From assembly GCA_021647745.1 (NCBI GenBank), contig JAKIUB010000003.1:71560-135559 (forward strand): 64,000 bases of DNA, read 5' to 3'. A program made the translations under genes and the position numbers. The first letter of the stretch is position 1; each line of letters begins with the position of its first letter. A model generated the notes under the pieces. It saw only the letters and a program-made list of their open reading frames with translations. It had not been told where the DNA came from and ran no database searches. Origin of the DNA: Paracoccaceae bacterium (GTDB lineage: Bacteria > Pseudomonadota > Alphaproteobacteria > Rhodobacterales > Rhodobacteraceae). This document shows positions 26,217 to 35,502 of this stretch, in pieces.

Positions 26217-26788
26217 CAAGCGCTTTCCTTCTCGTCAAGCTCCGGCAGGCTGCTTTCGGGGCGGGCGGGCCGGCCGATTACATCGCGCAGCTCGTCCAGC
26301 TCGATAAAGTTATCACACTGGCGGCGCAGCTCGTCAGCGATCATCGGCGGGCTAGAGCGGATGGTCGAGACCACGGATACCCGCACCCCCTGACGCTGCA
26401 AACTTTCGACAACCGGCCGGAAATCACCATCACCCGAGAAAATAACGATGTGATCAACATGGGGCGCCAGCTCCATGGCATCCACCGCCAGCTCGATATC
26501 CATATTACCCTTGATCTTGCGTCGGCCCATCGAGTCGGTAAACTCCTTCGCCGGCTTGGTGCGCATATTGTAGCCATTATAATTCAGCCAGTCGACCAAT
26601 GGGCGGATAGGCGAGTATTCCTCGTTTTCCAGAAGCGCTGTATAGTAAAAGGCCCGCAAAAGCTTCCCTCGCCGCATAAACTCGGTGCGCAGCAGCTTAT
26701 AGTCGATATCAAAGCCCAACGCTTTGGCCGCAGCGTATAGATTTGAGCCGTCAATGAAGAGAGCTAGCCGCTCATCACGATAAAACAT
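26216..26788 (-). CDS. LabA-like NYN-domain protein (DUF88)
   Basis: 190 residues. NYN/PIN-like fold with the acidic site visible: FIDGSNLYA (residues 11-19), KGNMDIELAVDAM and IFSGDGDFRPVVE. Such proteins are putative single-strand or RNA nucleases. The C-terminal 25 residues are polar and probably disordered. Translationally coupled to ispH, though no functional link is known. It is divergent from folK across 94 bases. Confidence 0.88.
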   Translation of the reverse strand: MFYRDERLALFIDGSNLYAAAKALGFDIDYKLLRTEFMRRGKLLRAFYYTALLENEEYSPIRPLVDWLNYNGYNMRTKPAKEFTDSMGRRKIKGNMDIELAVDAMELAPHVDHIVIFSGDGDFRPVVESLQRQGVRVSVVSTIRSSPPMIADELRRQCDNFIELDELRDVIGRPARPESSLPELDEKESA

Positions 26789-26882
26789 AGGAAAACCCCT
26801 AAAAAGGAAATTAAATGTGCAATTCGTTTTCTATAATAAGTATACCCTAGCGCACAATGAACAAAACTGGAAATAGTCACGA

Positions 26883-27476
26883 ATGCCGCACTTACAAGCA
26901 TCAAAAGACACAGAATTCTTGCATACCAGCTATGTCGCCCTTGGCTCGAACCTGTCGAGCGCAACCAGAACATCGCTGGCATTTGTCAGTGATGCTCTGG
27001 AGTTGTTTTGCGCCGCGGGCCTGCGAATCACCCGCCAAAGCCGCTGGTATAGCGCGCCGGCATTTCCCAAGGGTAGCGGGCCGGATTATGTTAACGGCGT
27101 GGTTGAGATATCCACCTCTCTTGGCGCCAGCGATACCCTCGCCGCCCTTCATGGAATCGAAGATGATCTCGGGCGGCAGCGCCCTTCCCGTTGGGCCGCG
27201 CGGGTGCTGGATATCGACCTGTTGGCCCATGACTCCCTTGTCGCGCCGGATATCGCAGGCTTTTCTTACTGGCTGAACCTCCCTCCGAACGAACAGACCA
27301 AAAAGACACCAAAGACGCTGGTCCTGCCCCATCCGCGCTTGCAGGATCGCGCTTTTGTTCTTGTGCCGCTGGCAGAAATAGCGCCTGACTGGCAACACCC
27401 CGTGCTGCAAAAAACCGCACGCCAGCTGCTCGAAGCCCTCCCCGCAGCAGCGCGCGCCGAAATCATCCCGCTCTAG
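26883..27476 (+). CDS. folK: 6-hydroxymethyl-7,8-dihydropterin pyrophosphokinase
   Basis: 197 residues, folate pathway. HPPK hallmarks: YVALGSNL near residue 18, SRWYSAPAFP, NGVVEIST, and the ATP/Mg signature RWAARVLDIDLLAHD with the two Asp, then LVLPHPRLQDRAFVLVPL. Slightly long because of an N-terminal leader (MPHLQASKDTEF) and an insertion near SYWLNLPPNEQ. The ATG at 26883 may not be the true start; no strong ribosome site precedes it. Confidence 0.92.
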   Translation: MPHLQASKDTEFLHTSYVALGSNLSSATRTSLAFVSDALELFCAAGLRITRQSRWYSAPAFPKGSGPDYVNGVVEISTSLGASDTLAALHGIEDDLGRQRPSRWAARVLDIDLLAHDSLVAPDIAGFSYWLNLPPNEQTKKTPKTLVLPHPRLQDRAFVLVPLAEIAPDWQHPVLQKTARQLLEALPAAARAEIIPL

Positions 27477-27556
27477 CCCTGTTTGCTCTTGTATTTCCCT
27501 CAGCAAGCCCTTAAATAGCAAATCCTTCGGAACCCGGAAATATTGGAGCACACGGC

Positions 27557-27913
27557 ATGGCGCGCGTAACGGTAGAAGATTGCATTGATAAAGTAGCCAA
27601 CCACTTTGAACTGGTTGTGCTGGCCGCCCATCGCGCCCGCGAAATCTCGGCCGGAGACCCGATTACTGTCGAGCGCAACAACGACAAAAACCCCGTGGTC
27701 GCCCTGCGCGAAATCGCCGAAGAAACCATCACAGCCGATGCCCTGCGTGAGAGCGCGGTTGCCGATCTTCAATCCCATAACGAGGTCGACGAGCCGGAAG
27801 AAGATTCCATGCCCCTCCTGATGGAAAAAGATAGCCCCGATACCCCGGCAGAGGACGATATGTCCGAAGAGAACATGCTGCGCGCGCTGATGGAAGCGCA
27901 AAGCCCCAGCTAA
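27557..27913 (+). CDS. rpoZ: RNA polymerase omega subunit
   Basis: 118 residues. ARVTVEDCIDKVANHFELVVLAAHRAREI is the conserved N-terminal helix region (first part ARVTVEDCIDKV), and PVVALREIAEETI matches the second block. The acidic tail (residues 80-118) is common in alphaproteobacteria. Omega stabilises beta' and mediates ppGpp binding in proteobacteria, fitting its place 18 bases before the ppGpp synthetase gene. Confidence 0.95.
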   Translation: MARVTVEDCIDKVANHFELVVLAAHRAREISAGDPITVERNNDKNPVVALREIAEETITADALRESAVADLQSHNEVDEPEEDSMPLLMEKDSPDTPAEDDMSEENMLRALMEAQSPS

Positions 27914-27931
27914 CCGCCGGAGGGCCATTGC

Positions 27932-30091
27932 TTGATCACCGCCCAAGATCTGATAGCCAAGGTCCAGAGCTACAATCCGAAATCAGATGCGGACCTGATC
28001 GCCCGTGCCTATGCCTTTGGCGCCGCGGCGCACGAGGGCCAGACCCGCAAATCGGGCGAACCGTATTTCACGCATCCTGTTGCCGTTGCCATATTGCTCA
28101 CCGAGGTCAAGCTCGACGATGCCACCATCGTCACCGCCCTCTTGCACGATACGATTGAGGACACCAAAGCGACCTATCAACAGGTGGCAAATACCTTCTC
28201 CCCCGAGATCGCAAAGCTGGTGGACGGGGTCACCAAGCTGACCAATCTCGAGCTTTCCAGTGTCGAAACCGAACAGGCCGAAAACTTCCGCAAATTGCTG
28301 ATGGCGATGTCCAAGGATTTGCGGGTGCTGCTGGTCAAGCTCGCGGACCGGCTGCACAATATGCGCACCATCCGCTCCATGCCCAAGGAAAAGCAGCGGC
28401 AAAAAGCCCACGAAACCATGGAGATATACGCCCCGCTTGCCGGCCGCATGGGCATGCAGTTTATCCGCGAGGAACTGGAAGACCTGTGCTTCAGCGTGCT
28501 CAACCCCGAAGCGCGAAACTCGATCATGCGGCGCTTTATCAACCTGAGCAAGGAAAACGATGACCTTATACCGCGCATCACCGAAGATATCCGCATCGCG
28601 CTCAACACGGCCAATGTCGAGGCACGGGTAACAGGGCGGGAAAAGCGGCCCTATTCGATCTGGCGCAAAATGCAGGAAAAAAACGAGCCGTTCAACCGGC
28701 TTTCCGATATTTACGGCTTTCGGATCATCACCGAAAATGTGCAGGATGCCTATATCGCCCTCGGTGCTGTGCACCAGCGCTGGTCCGCCGTGCCTGGCCG
28801 CTTCAAGGATTATATCTCGGAGCCAAAATCAAACGGCTACCGCTCGATCCACACCACGGTTTCAGGGCGCAATGCCAAGCGGGTCGAGGTTCAGATCCGC
28901 ACCCGCCAAATGCATCAGGTTGCGGAAAGTGGCGTTGCGGCCCATTGGTCCTATCGTGGCGGTCAGCGCGCCGAAAACCCCTTTGCGGTTGACCCGTTTC
29001 GCTGGCTGCGCTCGCTGGCCGAGCGTTTTGAAGCCTCCGAAAACCCCGATGATTTTCTTGAGCATGTCAAGCTCGAGATGTTTCAGGATCAGGTGTTCTG
29101 TTTTACCCCCAAAGGCGAGGTTATCAAGCTGCCGCGCGGGGCCTCGCCGATAGATTTTGCCTACGCCATCCACACCGGCATCGGAGATTCCTGCGTTGGT
29201 GCCAAGGTAAACGGGGCGCGCGTGCCGCTCTGGACCAAGCTGCGTAATGGCCAGTCGGTCGAGATCATCCGCGCAGAAGGACAGCGCCCGCAGGCAAGCT
29301 GGGAAGATATGGTTGTTACCGGCCGTGCCAAATCGGCCATTCGCCGCTACATGCGCGACGAACACCGCGATGCCCATATCCGGCTCGGGCGCGAGATTGC
29401 TCGGGTATCTTTGGGGCGCGTCAATAAAAAGCCAACCGACAAAGCGCTGGAAACTGCAGCAAAGCTGTTTAACCTCAATGATGGCAATGCCCTGCTGGCA
29501 CTGATCGGCTCGGCCGATATCAGCGGCTCCGATCTGGTGCAAACCCTCTATCCGGAGCTGGTCAAATCCGGCAGCAGTGCCGGCCCCGCATCGGATGAAG
29601 AACGGGTGATCGGCCTCTCTCCCAACCAGTCAGCCACCCCTGCCCCCTGCTGTTCTCCGGTGCCGGGCGAGCGCATTGTCGGCATCGCCATGCCGGGGCG
29701 CGGCGTGCTGATCCACGCGATAGATTGCCCGATCCTCGAACAATTCGAGGGCAATGACCGCCGCTGGGTAGATCTGCGCTGGACCCCTGATTCAAGCCGC
29801 GCCTGCAACGAGACCAAAATCGAGGTCGCCATGGCCAATGATGCCGGCGTGCTGGGGCGGATATGCACCCTGATCGGCGAGCATCGCGCCAATATCGTTG
29901 ACATAAGATTTACCAACCGGAAACCGGATTTTTACCGTATTAGGCTAGACATCATGGTCCGGGACATTGAACATCTCACCAATGTCGAAACCGCGCTCAA
30001 GGCTGATTCGGATGTTGCCGAAGTCATCCGGTTTCGAGATACCAGTCTATGCGAGTTGGCCAAAAATGACAGCGGCGAAAGTAATAATTAA
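27932..30091 (+). CDS. rsh: Bifunctional (p)ppGpp synthetase/hydrolase
   Basis: 719 residues, RelA/SpoT homologue. Order: HD hydrolase (ALLHDTIEDT, about 70-80), synthetase (EPKSNGYRSIHTTV from Glu 297), TGS domain (FCFTPKGEVIKLPRGAS), a helical region with a Cys pair (APCCSPVPGERI) and a C-terminal ACT domain. The hydrolase and synthetase motifs both look intact, so it should make and degrade the alarmone. The start is TTG 27932 after GGAGGGCC; no ATG matches the family N-terminus. Confidence 0.95.
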   Translation: MITAQDLIAKVQSYNPKSDADLIARAYAFGAAAHEGQTRKSGEPYFTHPVAVAILLTEVKLDDATIVTALLHDTIEDTKATYQQVANTFSPEIAKLVDGVTKLTNLELSSVETEQAENFRKLLMAMSKDLRVLLVKLADRLHNMRTIRSMPKEKQRQKAHETMEIYAPLAGRMGMQFIREELEDLCFSVLNPEARNSIMRRFINLSKENDDLIPRITEDIRIALNTANVEARVTGREKRPYSIWRKMQEKNEPFNRLSDIYGFRIITENVQDAYIALGAVHQRWSAVPGRFKDYISEPKSNGYRSIHTTVSGRNAKRVEVQIRTRQMHQVAESGVAAHWSYRGGQRAENPFAVDPFRWLRSLAERFEASENPDDFLEHVKLEMFQDQVFCFTPKGEVIKLPRGASPIDFAYAIHTGIGDSCVGAKVNGARVPLWTKLRNGQSVEIIRAEGQRPQASWEDMVVTGRAKSAIRRYMRDEHRDAHIRLGREIARVSLGRVNKKPTDKALETAAKLFNLNDGNALLALIGSADISGSDLVQTLYPELVKSGSSAGPASDEERVIGLSPNQSATPAPCCSPVPGERIVGIAMPGRGVLIHAIDCPILEQFEGNDRRWVDLRWTPDSSRACNETKIEVAMANDAGVLGRICTLIGEHRANIVDIRFTNRKPDFYRIRLDIMVRDIEHLTNVETALKADSDVAEVIRFRDTSLCELAKNDSGESNN

Positions 30092-30110
30092 ATGTTAAGT
30101 GTATATCGCC

Positions 30111-30755
30111 ATGGTCTTTAAACGCCGCAAAAAGCTACACTGGCTCCAAACCGTTCGCAGCTATGTCATGCCGCGCACAGGCTGGAAGCGGGCGATATCC
30201 TATATGGGGCACCGGCTCAAACGCCTTCCCGACAGCGCAACCCGCATCGCCCGCGGCATCTCTTTTGGCGTATTTGTATCATTTTCCCCGTTTTTCGGCC
30301 TGCACTTCCTCTATGTTTTCATCCTCGCGCGTATGTTTGGCGGCAATTTTATCGCCGCCGCCGCCGGCACGTTTTTCGGAAACCCCCTCACATTCCCGTT
30401 TATCATCGGTTTTTCCCTGAAAGTTGGCAACTGGGTATTGGGAAGAGACCCTGCCCAGCACGATTTTAAAAAAATAGGCGCGGCATTCCGCGAGTTCTTC
30501 CACACCATCTGGGCTTCGTTCAAAAGCTTATTCGGCGCGCCCCCTCCCCAAACAGACGGTCTGCATGACTTTTTTTCAGAGATACTCCTGCCCTACTTCA
30601 TCGGCGGCACGATACTGGGTATCATTTTTGCCATTCCGGCTTTCTATCTGGCCAAGCCGCTGATCATCGCCTACCAAAAGCACCGCCTGAAAAAAAGGCT
30701 GGAAAAAAGAAAGCGCCACACCACCGAAGCCGAAGATCAGCCCTCCGAGGGCTGA
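30111..30755 (+). CDS. DUF2062 membrane protein
   Basis: 214 residues. A basic N-terminus (KRRKKLHW) precedes the DUF2062 core with RIARGISFGVFVSFSPFFGLHFL and GTFFGNPLTFPFI, two or three membrane helices, then a long polar loop and a final helix (YFIGGTILGIIFAIPAFYLA) with a basic tail. Function unknown; it sits commonly between rsh and pdxJ in Rhodobacterales. ATG 30111 is preferred over GTG 30099. Confidence 0.85.
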   Translation: MVFKRRKKLHWLQTVRSYVMPRTGWKRAISYMGHRLKRLPDSATRIARGISFGVFVSFSPFFGLHFLYVFILARMFGGNFIAAAAGTFFGNPLTFPFIIGFSLKVGNWVLGRDPAQHDFKKIGAAFREFFHTIWASFKSLFGAPPPQTDGLHDFFSEILLPYFIGGTILGIIFAIPAFYLAKPLIIAYQKHRLKKRLEKRKRHTTEAEDQPSEG

Positions 30756-30806
30756 CATTCCGCCCGTTTTGGCATAAGCTAGCGCCAAAAGAAGAAAGGA
30801 TCACCC

Positions 30807-31580
30807 ATGCAATCATTTTCAAAGCTCCGGCTTGGCATCAATATCGACCATGTCGCGACCGTACGCAACGCCCGTGGCGGCACCACCCCGGACCCGGCCC
30901 GCGCCGCCAAACTGGCCCAAGCCGCCGGCGCTGATGGCATAACCGCCCACCTGCGCGAAGATCGTCGGCACATCACTGATTCCGACATAGATGCCATACT
31001 TGAAGCCATTGATATTCCTCTAAATTTCGAAATGGCTGCCACGGAAGAGATGCAAAAAATAGCCCTGCGCCACACCCCGCACGCGGTATGCATTGTGCCC
31101 GAAAAACGCGAAGAGCGCACCACAGAAGGCGGGTTGGAGGTCGCGCGCGAAGAAAACCGCATCGCCCACTTTATCGCGCCGCTGCGGGAGGCAGGCTGCC
31201 GGGTTTCCATTTTTATCGCAGCGGAGCAACGGCAAATAGAGGCGGCTGCCCGCATTGGTGCCCCTGTCGTCGAACTTCACACCGGCGCCTATTGTGACGC
31301 CCACGCCGAAGGCCGGCTCAAGGATCGTGATGCCGAGCTGGTAAAACTGCGCAATATGGCCACCCTCGCCCAAGAGCTGGGGCTGGAGGTCCATGCCGGA
31401 CACGGCCTGACCTACGACACTGTTCACCCCATCGCCGCTCTGCCCGAGGTGGTAGAGCTGAATATCGGCCACTTTTTGATCGGTGAAGCCATCTTCTCCG
31501 GTCTGGATAGCGCCATCCGCCGCATGCGCGTGCTCATGGATGAAGCCCGGAATGACGCCAGCGGGATCATTGTCGCGTGA
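30807..31580 (+). CDS. pdxJ: Pyridoxine 5'-phosphate synthase
   Basis: 257 residues, TIM barrel. Condenses 1-deoxyxylulose 5-phosphate with 3-amino-2-oxopropyl phosphate. Visible: LGINIDHVATVRNARGG, GADGITAHLREDRRHI, LNFEMAATEEM, CIVPEKREERTTEGG, VELHTGAYC, HAGHGLTYDTV and LNIGHFLIGEAIF. Full length. AGAAAGGA precedes ATG 30807. Stop overlaps the acpS GTG start by four bases. Confidence 0.96.
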   Translation: MQSFSKLRLGINIDHVATVRNARGGTTPDPARAAKLAQAAGADGITAHLREDRRHITDSDIDAILEAIDIPLNFEMAATEEMQKIALRHTPHAVCIVPEKREERTTEGGLEVAREENRIAHFIAPLREAGCRVSIFIAAEQRQIEAAARIGAPVVELHTGAYCDAHAEGRLKDRDAELVKLRNMATLAQELGLEVHAGHGLTYDTVHPIAALPEVVELNIGHFLIGEAIFSGLDSAIRRMRVLMDEARNDASGIIVA

Positions 31581-31978
31581 TTATCGGCATAGGTTCGGAT
31601 ATGGCAAGCATTGAGCGTATCGAGCGCACAATAAAGCGATTTGGTGTTCGATTTGTGCAACGCGTCTTTACTGAAACCGAAAAAAAAACCGCTGAATACC
31701 GGGTAGCAACCGTCGAAACCTACGCCAAAAGATGGGCCGCCAAAGAGGCCTGCTCCAAAGCGCTCGGCACCGGCCTGCGCATGGGGGTTGCCTGGAGGGA
31801 AATGTCGGTCAAAAACCTGCATACAGGCCAGCCGGTAATGGAGCTAACGGGCGGCGCGCTCCAGCGTCTCCACCGGCTCACCCCCACCGGCCACCATGCC
31901 AAAATCCATGTCACCCTGACCGATGATCACCCCTGGGCACAGGCTTTTGTGATCATCGAAGCGCTGCCGGATGCTTGA
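31577..31978 (+). CDS. acpS: Holo-[acyl-carrier-protein] synthase
   Basis: 133 residues. Transfers 4'-phosphopantetheine from CoA to ACP. Signatures: IIGIGSDMASIERIE (Mg-binding Asp 8) and RWAAKEACSKALGTG with the Glu-x-x-Cys/Ser-Lys motif, followed by HVTLTDDHPWAQAFVI. The start is GTG 31577, sharing GTGA with the pdxJ stop. Normal trimeric AcpS length. Confidence 0.95.
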   Translation: MIIGIGSDMASIERIERTIKRFGVRFVQRVFTETEKKTAEYRVATVETYAKRWAAKEACSKALGTGLRMGVAWREMSVKNLHTGQPVMELTGGALQRLHRLTPTGHHAKIHVTLTDDHPWAQAFVIIEALPDA

Positions 31979-32031
31979 CATCCGGCAGCGCCTTCCTCAC
32001 ATAGCGCCTATCCCTGTTTGAAAGAAAAACC

Positions 32032-32850
32032 ATGGTTGCCAAAGAAAAGAAAAAAGACGGGCCCGTAATGGAAACTGTCAAAACCGTATTCTACGCCCTG
32101 CTCATCGCCGGCGCCATCCGGACTCTGATCTTCCAACCGTTCTGGATCCCCACCAGTTCGATGAAATCAACCCTGTTCATTGGTGATTTTCTCTTCGTCA
32201 ACAAGTTCGCCTACGGCTTTTCCTACGCCTCTTGCCCGAGCATGTTCGGCGTAGATTTTTGCGGTTTTGCCAAGGGAAGCGAGACACGGCTTATGGGCTC
32301 CGAGCCGGAGCGCGGCGATGTTGTGGTGTTCAAGCATCCGACCCTTGGCTCTGACTATATCAAACGCCTGATCGGCCTGCCGGGGGACCGCATAAAGATG
32401 GTCGAAGGCTTGCTTTATATCAACGGCGCGGCAGTTGCCATAACCCCGAACGAGCCTTTCACCGAGATCAAGGCCCCGCAAGGCCCCCAGCGTGGCCAAC
32501 CGAGATGTACCAACAACCCCGCGCCCGGCGGCCTGTGCGAAAAGGAAAGTTTTACCGAGGTTTTGCCAAATGGCGTCTCGTACTCCATTCTCAATATCCA
32601 AGATTCCGGCGCGGATAATATGGCCGAAATCACCGTCCCTGAAAATACATTTTTCTTTATGGGCGACAACCGCGACAACTCCATTGACAGCCGCTATCCA
32701 CAAACCGGCCCGCAGGGGGGCGGAGTTGGCTTTGTCCCGCGTGAAAACCTCATTGGCCGCGCAGATCGCATCATTTTTTCTTCCGCCGGAAGCTCGCTGT
32801 TCTCTTTCTGGACGTGGCGCTCCGATCGTTACTTCAAGGCCATCGAGTGA
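32032..32850 (+). CDS. lepB: Signal peptidase I
   Basis: 272 residues, inner membrane. One N-terminal TM helix (about 18-36), then the catalytic Ser block PTSSMKSTLFIGDFLFV (Ser 43), the Lys block DYIKRLIGLPGDRIKM, and the C-terminal MGDNRDNSIDSR. A Cys-containing insertion (ASCPSMFGVDFCGF) near residue 65 is common in alphaproteobacterial LepB. Cleaves Sec and Tat signal peptides. Stop overlaps rnc by GTGA. Confidence 0.95.
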   Translation: MVAKEKKKDGPVMETVKTVFYALLIAGAIRTLIFQPFWIPTSSMKSTLFIGDFLFVNKFAYGFSYASCPSMFGVDFCGFAKGSETRLMGSEPERGDVVVFKHPTLGSDYIKRLIGLPGDRIKMVEGLLYINGAAVAITPNEPFTEIKAPQGPQRGQPRCTNNPAPGGLCEKESFTEVLPNGVSYSILNIQDSGADNMAEITVPENTFFFMGDNRDNSIDSRYPQTGPQGGGVGFVPRENLIGRADRIIFSSAGSSLFSFWTWRSDRYFKAIE

Positions 32851-33533
32851 GCGAAGCCCCCCCCCTTTCCAGCTTTTGTCAGCGCCTCGGGCATAGCTTC
32901 AAGGATCAGAGCCTGCTGCTTCAGGCCCTCACCCACGCCTCTGCCGCGACCAACAAAAACCACGACAACCAGCGGCTCGAGTTTCTCGGAGATCGTATCC
33001 TCGGGCTGGTGATTTCGCAGGCTCTTTTCGAGGCTGACCCGAGCGCCCGCGAAGGCCAGCTTGCGCCGCGCTTCAATGCGCTGGTTCGCAAGGAAGCATG
33101 TGCGGAAGTTGCCGCCGAAATCGACCTCGGAAGCGCCTTGAGGCTTGGGCGTTCCGAAATGCGCTCCGGCGGTCGGCGCAAGCTCGCGCTGCTCGGTGAT
33201 GCAATGGAGGCCGTGCTGGCCGCTGTCTATCTTGACGCCGGCTTTGCAGCCACCCAAACCCTGATTTTGCGCCTTTGGGGCGACCGAATTACCGAGGCGG
33301 AAAGCCGCGCCGATGACCCTAAATCAGCCTTGCAGGAGTGGGCGCAAGCGCGGACGCTCTTGCCCCCCGCCTATACCGATATCAAGCGCACCGGCCCCGA
33401 TCACCAACCGGTATTTATCGTCGAGGCATCCCTGACAAGTGGCGAAGCCGCACGCGGCGAGGCCGCCTCTAAAAAAGCCGCGCAGGTGAAGGCCGCTACG
33501 GCCCTGCTCGCCCAACTGAAAGAGAAAAAATGA
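32847..33533 (+). CDS. rnc: Ribonuclease III
   Basis: 228 residues. Catalytic domain with NQRLEFLGDRILGLVIS (signature, Glu and Asp) and LLGDAMEAVLAAVYLDAGF with the second acidic set; C-terminal double-strand RNA binding domain from about 155 (DPKSALQEWAQ...ASKKAAQVKAATALLAQL). Start GTG 32847 overlaps the lepB stop; an 11-codon upstream extension inside lepB is rejected. Stop overlaps era by four bases. Confidence 0.94.
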   Translation: MSEAPPLSSFCQRLGHSFKDQSLLLQALTHASAATNKNHDNQRLEFLGDRILGLVISQALFEADPSAREGQLAPRFNALVRKEACAEVAAEIDLGSALRLGRSEMRSGGRRKLALLGDAMEAVLAAVYLDAGFAATQTLILRLWGDRITEAESRADDPKSALQEWAQARTLLPPAYTDIKRTGPDHQPVFIVEASLTSGEAARGEAASKKAAQVKAATALLAQLKEKK

Positions 33534-34438
33534 CCAAACGCTGCGGATTCGTTGCCTTGATTGGCGAGCCAAATGCCGGGAAATCCACCCTGTTGAACCG
33601 CATGGTAGGCGCCAAGGTTTCTATCGTCACCCATAAGGTCCAGACCACACGCGCGCGCATCCGCGGCATTGCACTGGAGGGTGACAGCCAAATCGTGTTT
33701 GTTGATACCCCCGGCCTGTTTCGCCCCCGCCGCAGGCTGGACCGCGCCATGGTATCAGCCGCATGGAGTGGCGCTGCCGATGCGGATATGGTGCTGTTTC
33801 TGGTCGAAGCCAATCGCGGTATTACCGAAGGTGTTTCGAGTATTCTCGAGGGGTTGGCCAGCCACATTCCGTCAACTGTATCTGTATCTCTTGTGATAAA
33901 TAAAATTGACAGAGTTCAATCTGAAAAGCTTTTACAGCTAACTAATGATCTGAATAAATTATATAATTTTGAAAATACCTTTATGATATCAGCCGAGAAA
34001 GGCCACGGAGTAGACCACCTGAAATCCTGGCTCGCCAAAGCCCTTCCCGAAGGCCCGTGGCTTTATCCGGAAGACCAGATAGCCGACGCCCCCCTGCGCC
34101 AGATCGCAGCAGAAATAACCCGCGAAAAACTCACGCTCAGGCTCCATCAGGAGCTGCCCTATCAGCTGACCGTAGAAACCGAAAACTGGGAAGATCGCAA
34201 AGACGGCTCTGTGCGGATTGACCAGTTGATCTATGTGATGCGCGACGGGCATAAAGGGATATTGCTGGGGCCAAAAGGCGCAACCATAAAAGGTGTCTCC
34301 ATGGATGCCCGAAAAGAGCTTTCCGAATTTCTTGATCGCAAGGTTCATTTGTTTTTACAGGTAAAAGTCCGGCCCAACTGGCTGGAAGACAAAGAGCGCT
34401 ACACCGAAATCGGCCTAAACTTCCGCGATGGCGACTAA
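33530..34438 (+). CDS. era: GTPase Era
   Basis: 302 residues. G1 GEPNAGKST (12-20), G3 DTPG, G4 NKID, G5 SAEKG, and a C-terminal KH domain with GHKGILLGPKGATIK that binds the 16S rRNA 3' end. Acts in 30S maturation. Bases about 33885-34000, coding the G4-to-G5 segment, are unusually AT-rich with codons (TTA, ATA, AGA, TCT) rare elsewhere in the gene. The stop overlaps the DUF1491 start by one base. Confidence 0.96.
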   Translation: MTKRCGFVALIGEPNAGKSTLLNRMVGAKVSIVTHKVQTTRARIRGIALEGDSQIVFVDTPGLFRPRRRLDRAMVSAAWSGAADADMVLFLVEANRGITEGVSSILEGLASHIPSTVSVSLVINKIDRVQSEKLLQLTNDLNKLYNFENTFMISAEKGHGVDHLKSWLAKALPEGPWLYPEDQIADAPLRQIAAEITREKLTLRLHQELPYQLTVETENWEDRKDGSVRIDQLIYVMRDGHKGILLGPKGATIKGVSMDARKELSEFLDRKVHLFLQVKVRPNWLEDKERYTEIGLNFRDGD

Positions 34439-34767
34439 TGGCACGCCTGACCGCCGAATTCTGGGTTCATGCCTATCTGCGCCGGCTCGATCTGGCAAAT
34501 ATTCCGGCATTTGTTGTTCATCGCGGCGATGCCACAGCCGGCGCCGTTATCATAAAATCCAATACTCTGAATGGCATGGCAACCCTGCTTTACCGCGTGG
34601 CGGATATCGAGGGGAACCGCCATTGGAGCGAACTTGAAAATGCCTCCCAAGAAAAAATAGACGAAAATATTCTCCGCCAACGCCACAATGATCCGGATAT
34701 CTGGGTGATCGAGGTTGAAGACAAAAACGGACGAACCCTGCTCGACGAAGCCGGTCTTTTCGATTAG
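34438..34767 (+). CDS. DUF1491 protein
   Basis: 109 residues, alphaproteobacterial family of unknown function, commonly between era and recO. Pattern: MARLTAEFWVHAYLRRL, FVVHRGDATAGAVIIK, then a conserved RHNDPDIWVIEVED and GRTLLDEAGL tail. Probably a small cytoplasmic alpha/beta protein. Starts in the era stop (TAATG). Confidence 0.85.
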   Translation: MARLTAEFWVHAYLRRLDLANIPAFVVHRGDATAGAVIIKSNTLNGMATLLYRVADIEGNRHWSELENASQEKIDENILRQRHNDPDIWVIEVEDKNGRTLLDEAGLFD

Positions 34768-34776
34768 GCTTGCATC

Positions 34777-35502
34777 ATGGAATGGCAAGATCAGGGGGTG
34801 CTTCTCAATGTCCGGCGGCACGGAGAAAATGCTGCTATCATTGAAGTATTGACAAAAAACCACGGGCGCCATGCCGGCCTTGTGCATGGCGGGGCCTCAA
34901 AAAAATCGGCAGCACTACTGCAAGCCGGAACACAGCTTTCCCTGACATGGCGCGCACGGCTGGAGGATCAGCTTGGGTCATTTAGCGCTGAATTACTTTC
35001 CTCCCGAAGCGTTGCGTTACTCACGCATAAGCAAAACCTATATGCTTTCAATGCCTTATCTGCCATGTTTTTGCGCTACCTTCCTGAAAGAGAACCAAAC
35101 CCGAGGCTTTACAGCAGCGTGCTCTCTTTGCTTGAAGCCATGGTTGACGGGCAAGAATGGCACGCCGGCTATTGTTTCCTTGAGCTTCAACTTCTGACAG
35201 AGCTGGGCTATGGGCTGGAGCTGTCTTGTTGTGTCGTCTCGGGGCAAACCACGGATCTTGCGTATATTTCGCCAAAATCGGGCTGTGCCGTGAGCACAAA
35301 AAGCGCCCGCGGCTTTGAGTCCCGCCTGCTCAAATTCCCCGATTTTCTACAATCAGACAATCCGACGTCAATTTCCGCTAAAGATTTTTACAATGCGCTG
35401 CTCCTCACGGGGCACTTTTTCCAGAAATGGATACCGACCCACACCCCCGAGCTGCCAAAAGCCAGACAGCGGCTGGCCGATTTTCTTCAGCGACAGTTTT
35501 GA
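34777..35502 (+). CDS. recO: DNA repair protein RecO
   Basis: 241 residues. OB-fold N-terminus (MEWQDQGVLLNVRRHGENAAIIEVLT), GGASKKSAALLQAGTQLSLTWRARL split as GGASKKSAALLQ and LSLTWRARL, then the helical domain. Helps RecR load RecA onto SSB-coated gaps. The usual zinc Cys cluster is partly visible (LELSCCVVSGQ...GCAVS). Last gene of the rpoZ-recO run; its TGA directly abuts the parC stop on the other strand. Confidence 0.93.
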   Translation: MEWQDQGVLLNVRRHGENAAIIEVLTKNHGRHAGLVHGGASKKSAALLQAGTQLSLTWRARLEDQLGSFSAELLSSRSVALLTHKQNLYAFNALSAMFLRYLPEREPNPRLYSSVLSLLEAMVDGQEWHAGYCFLELQLLTELGYGLELSCCVVSGQTTDLAYISPKSGCAVSTKSARGFESRLLKFPDFLQSDNPTSISAKDFYNALLLTGHFFQKWIPTHTPELPKARQRLADFLQRQF

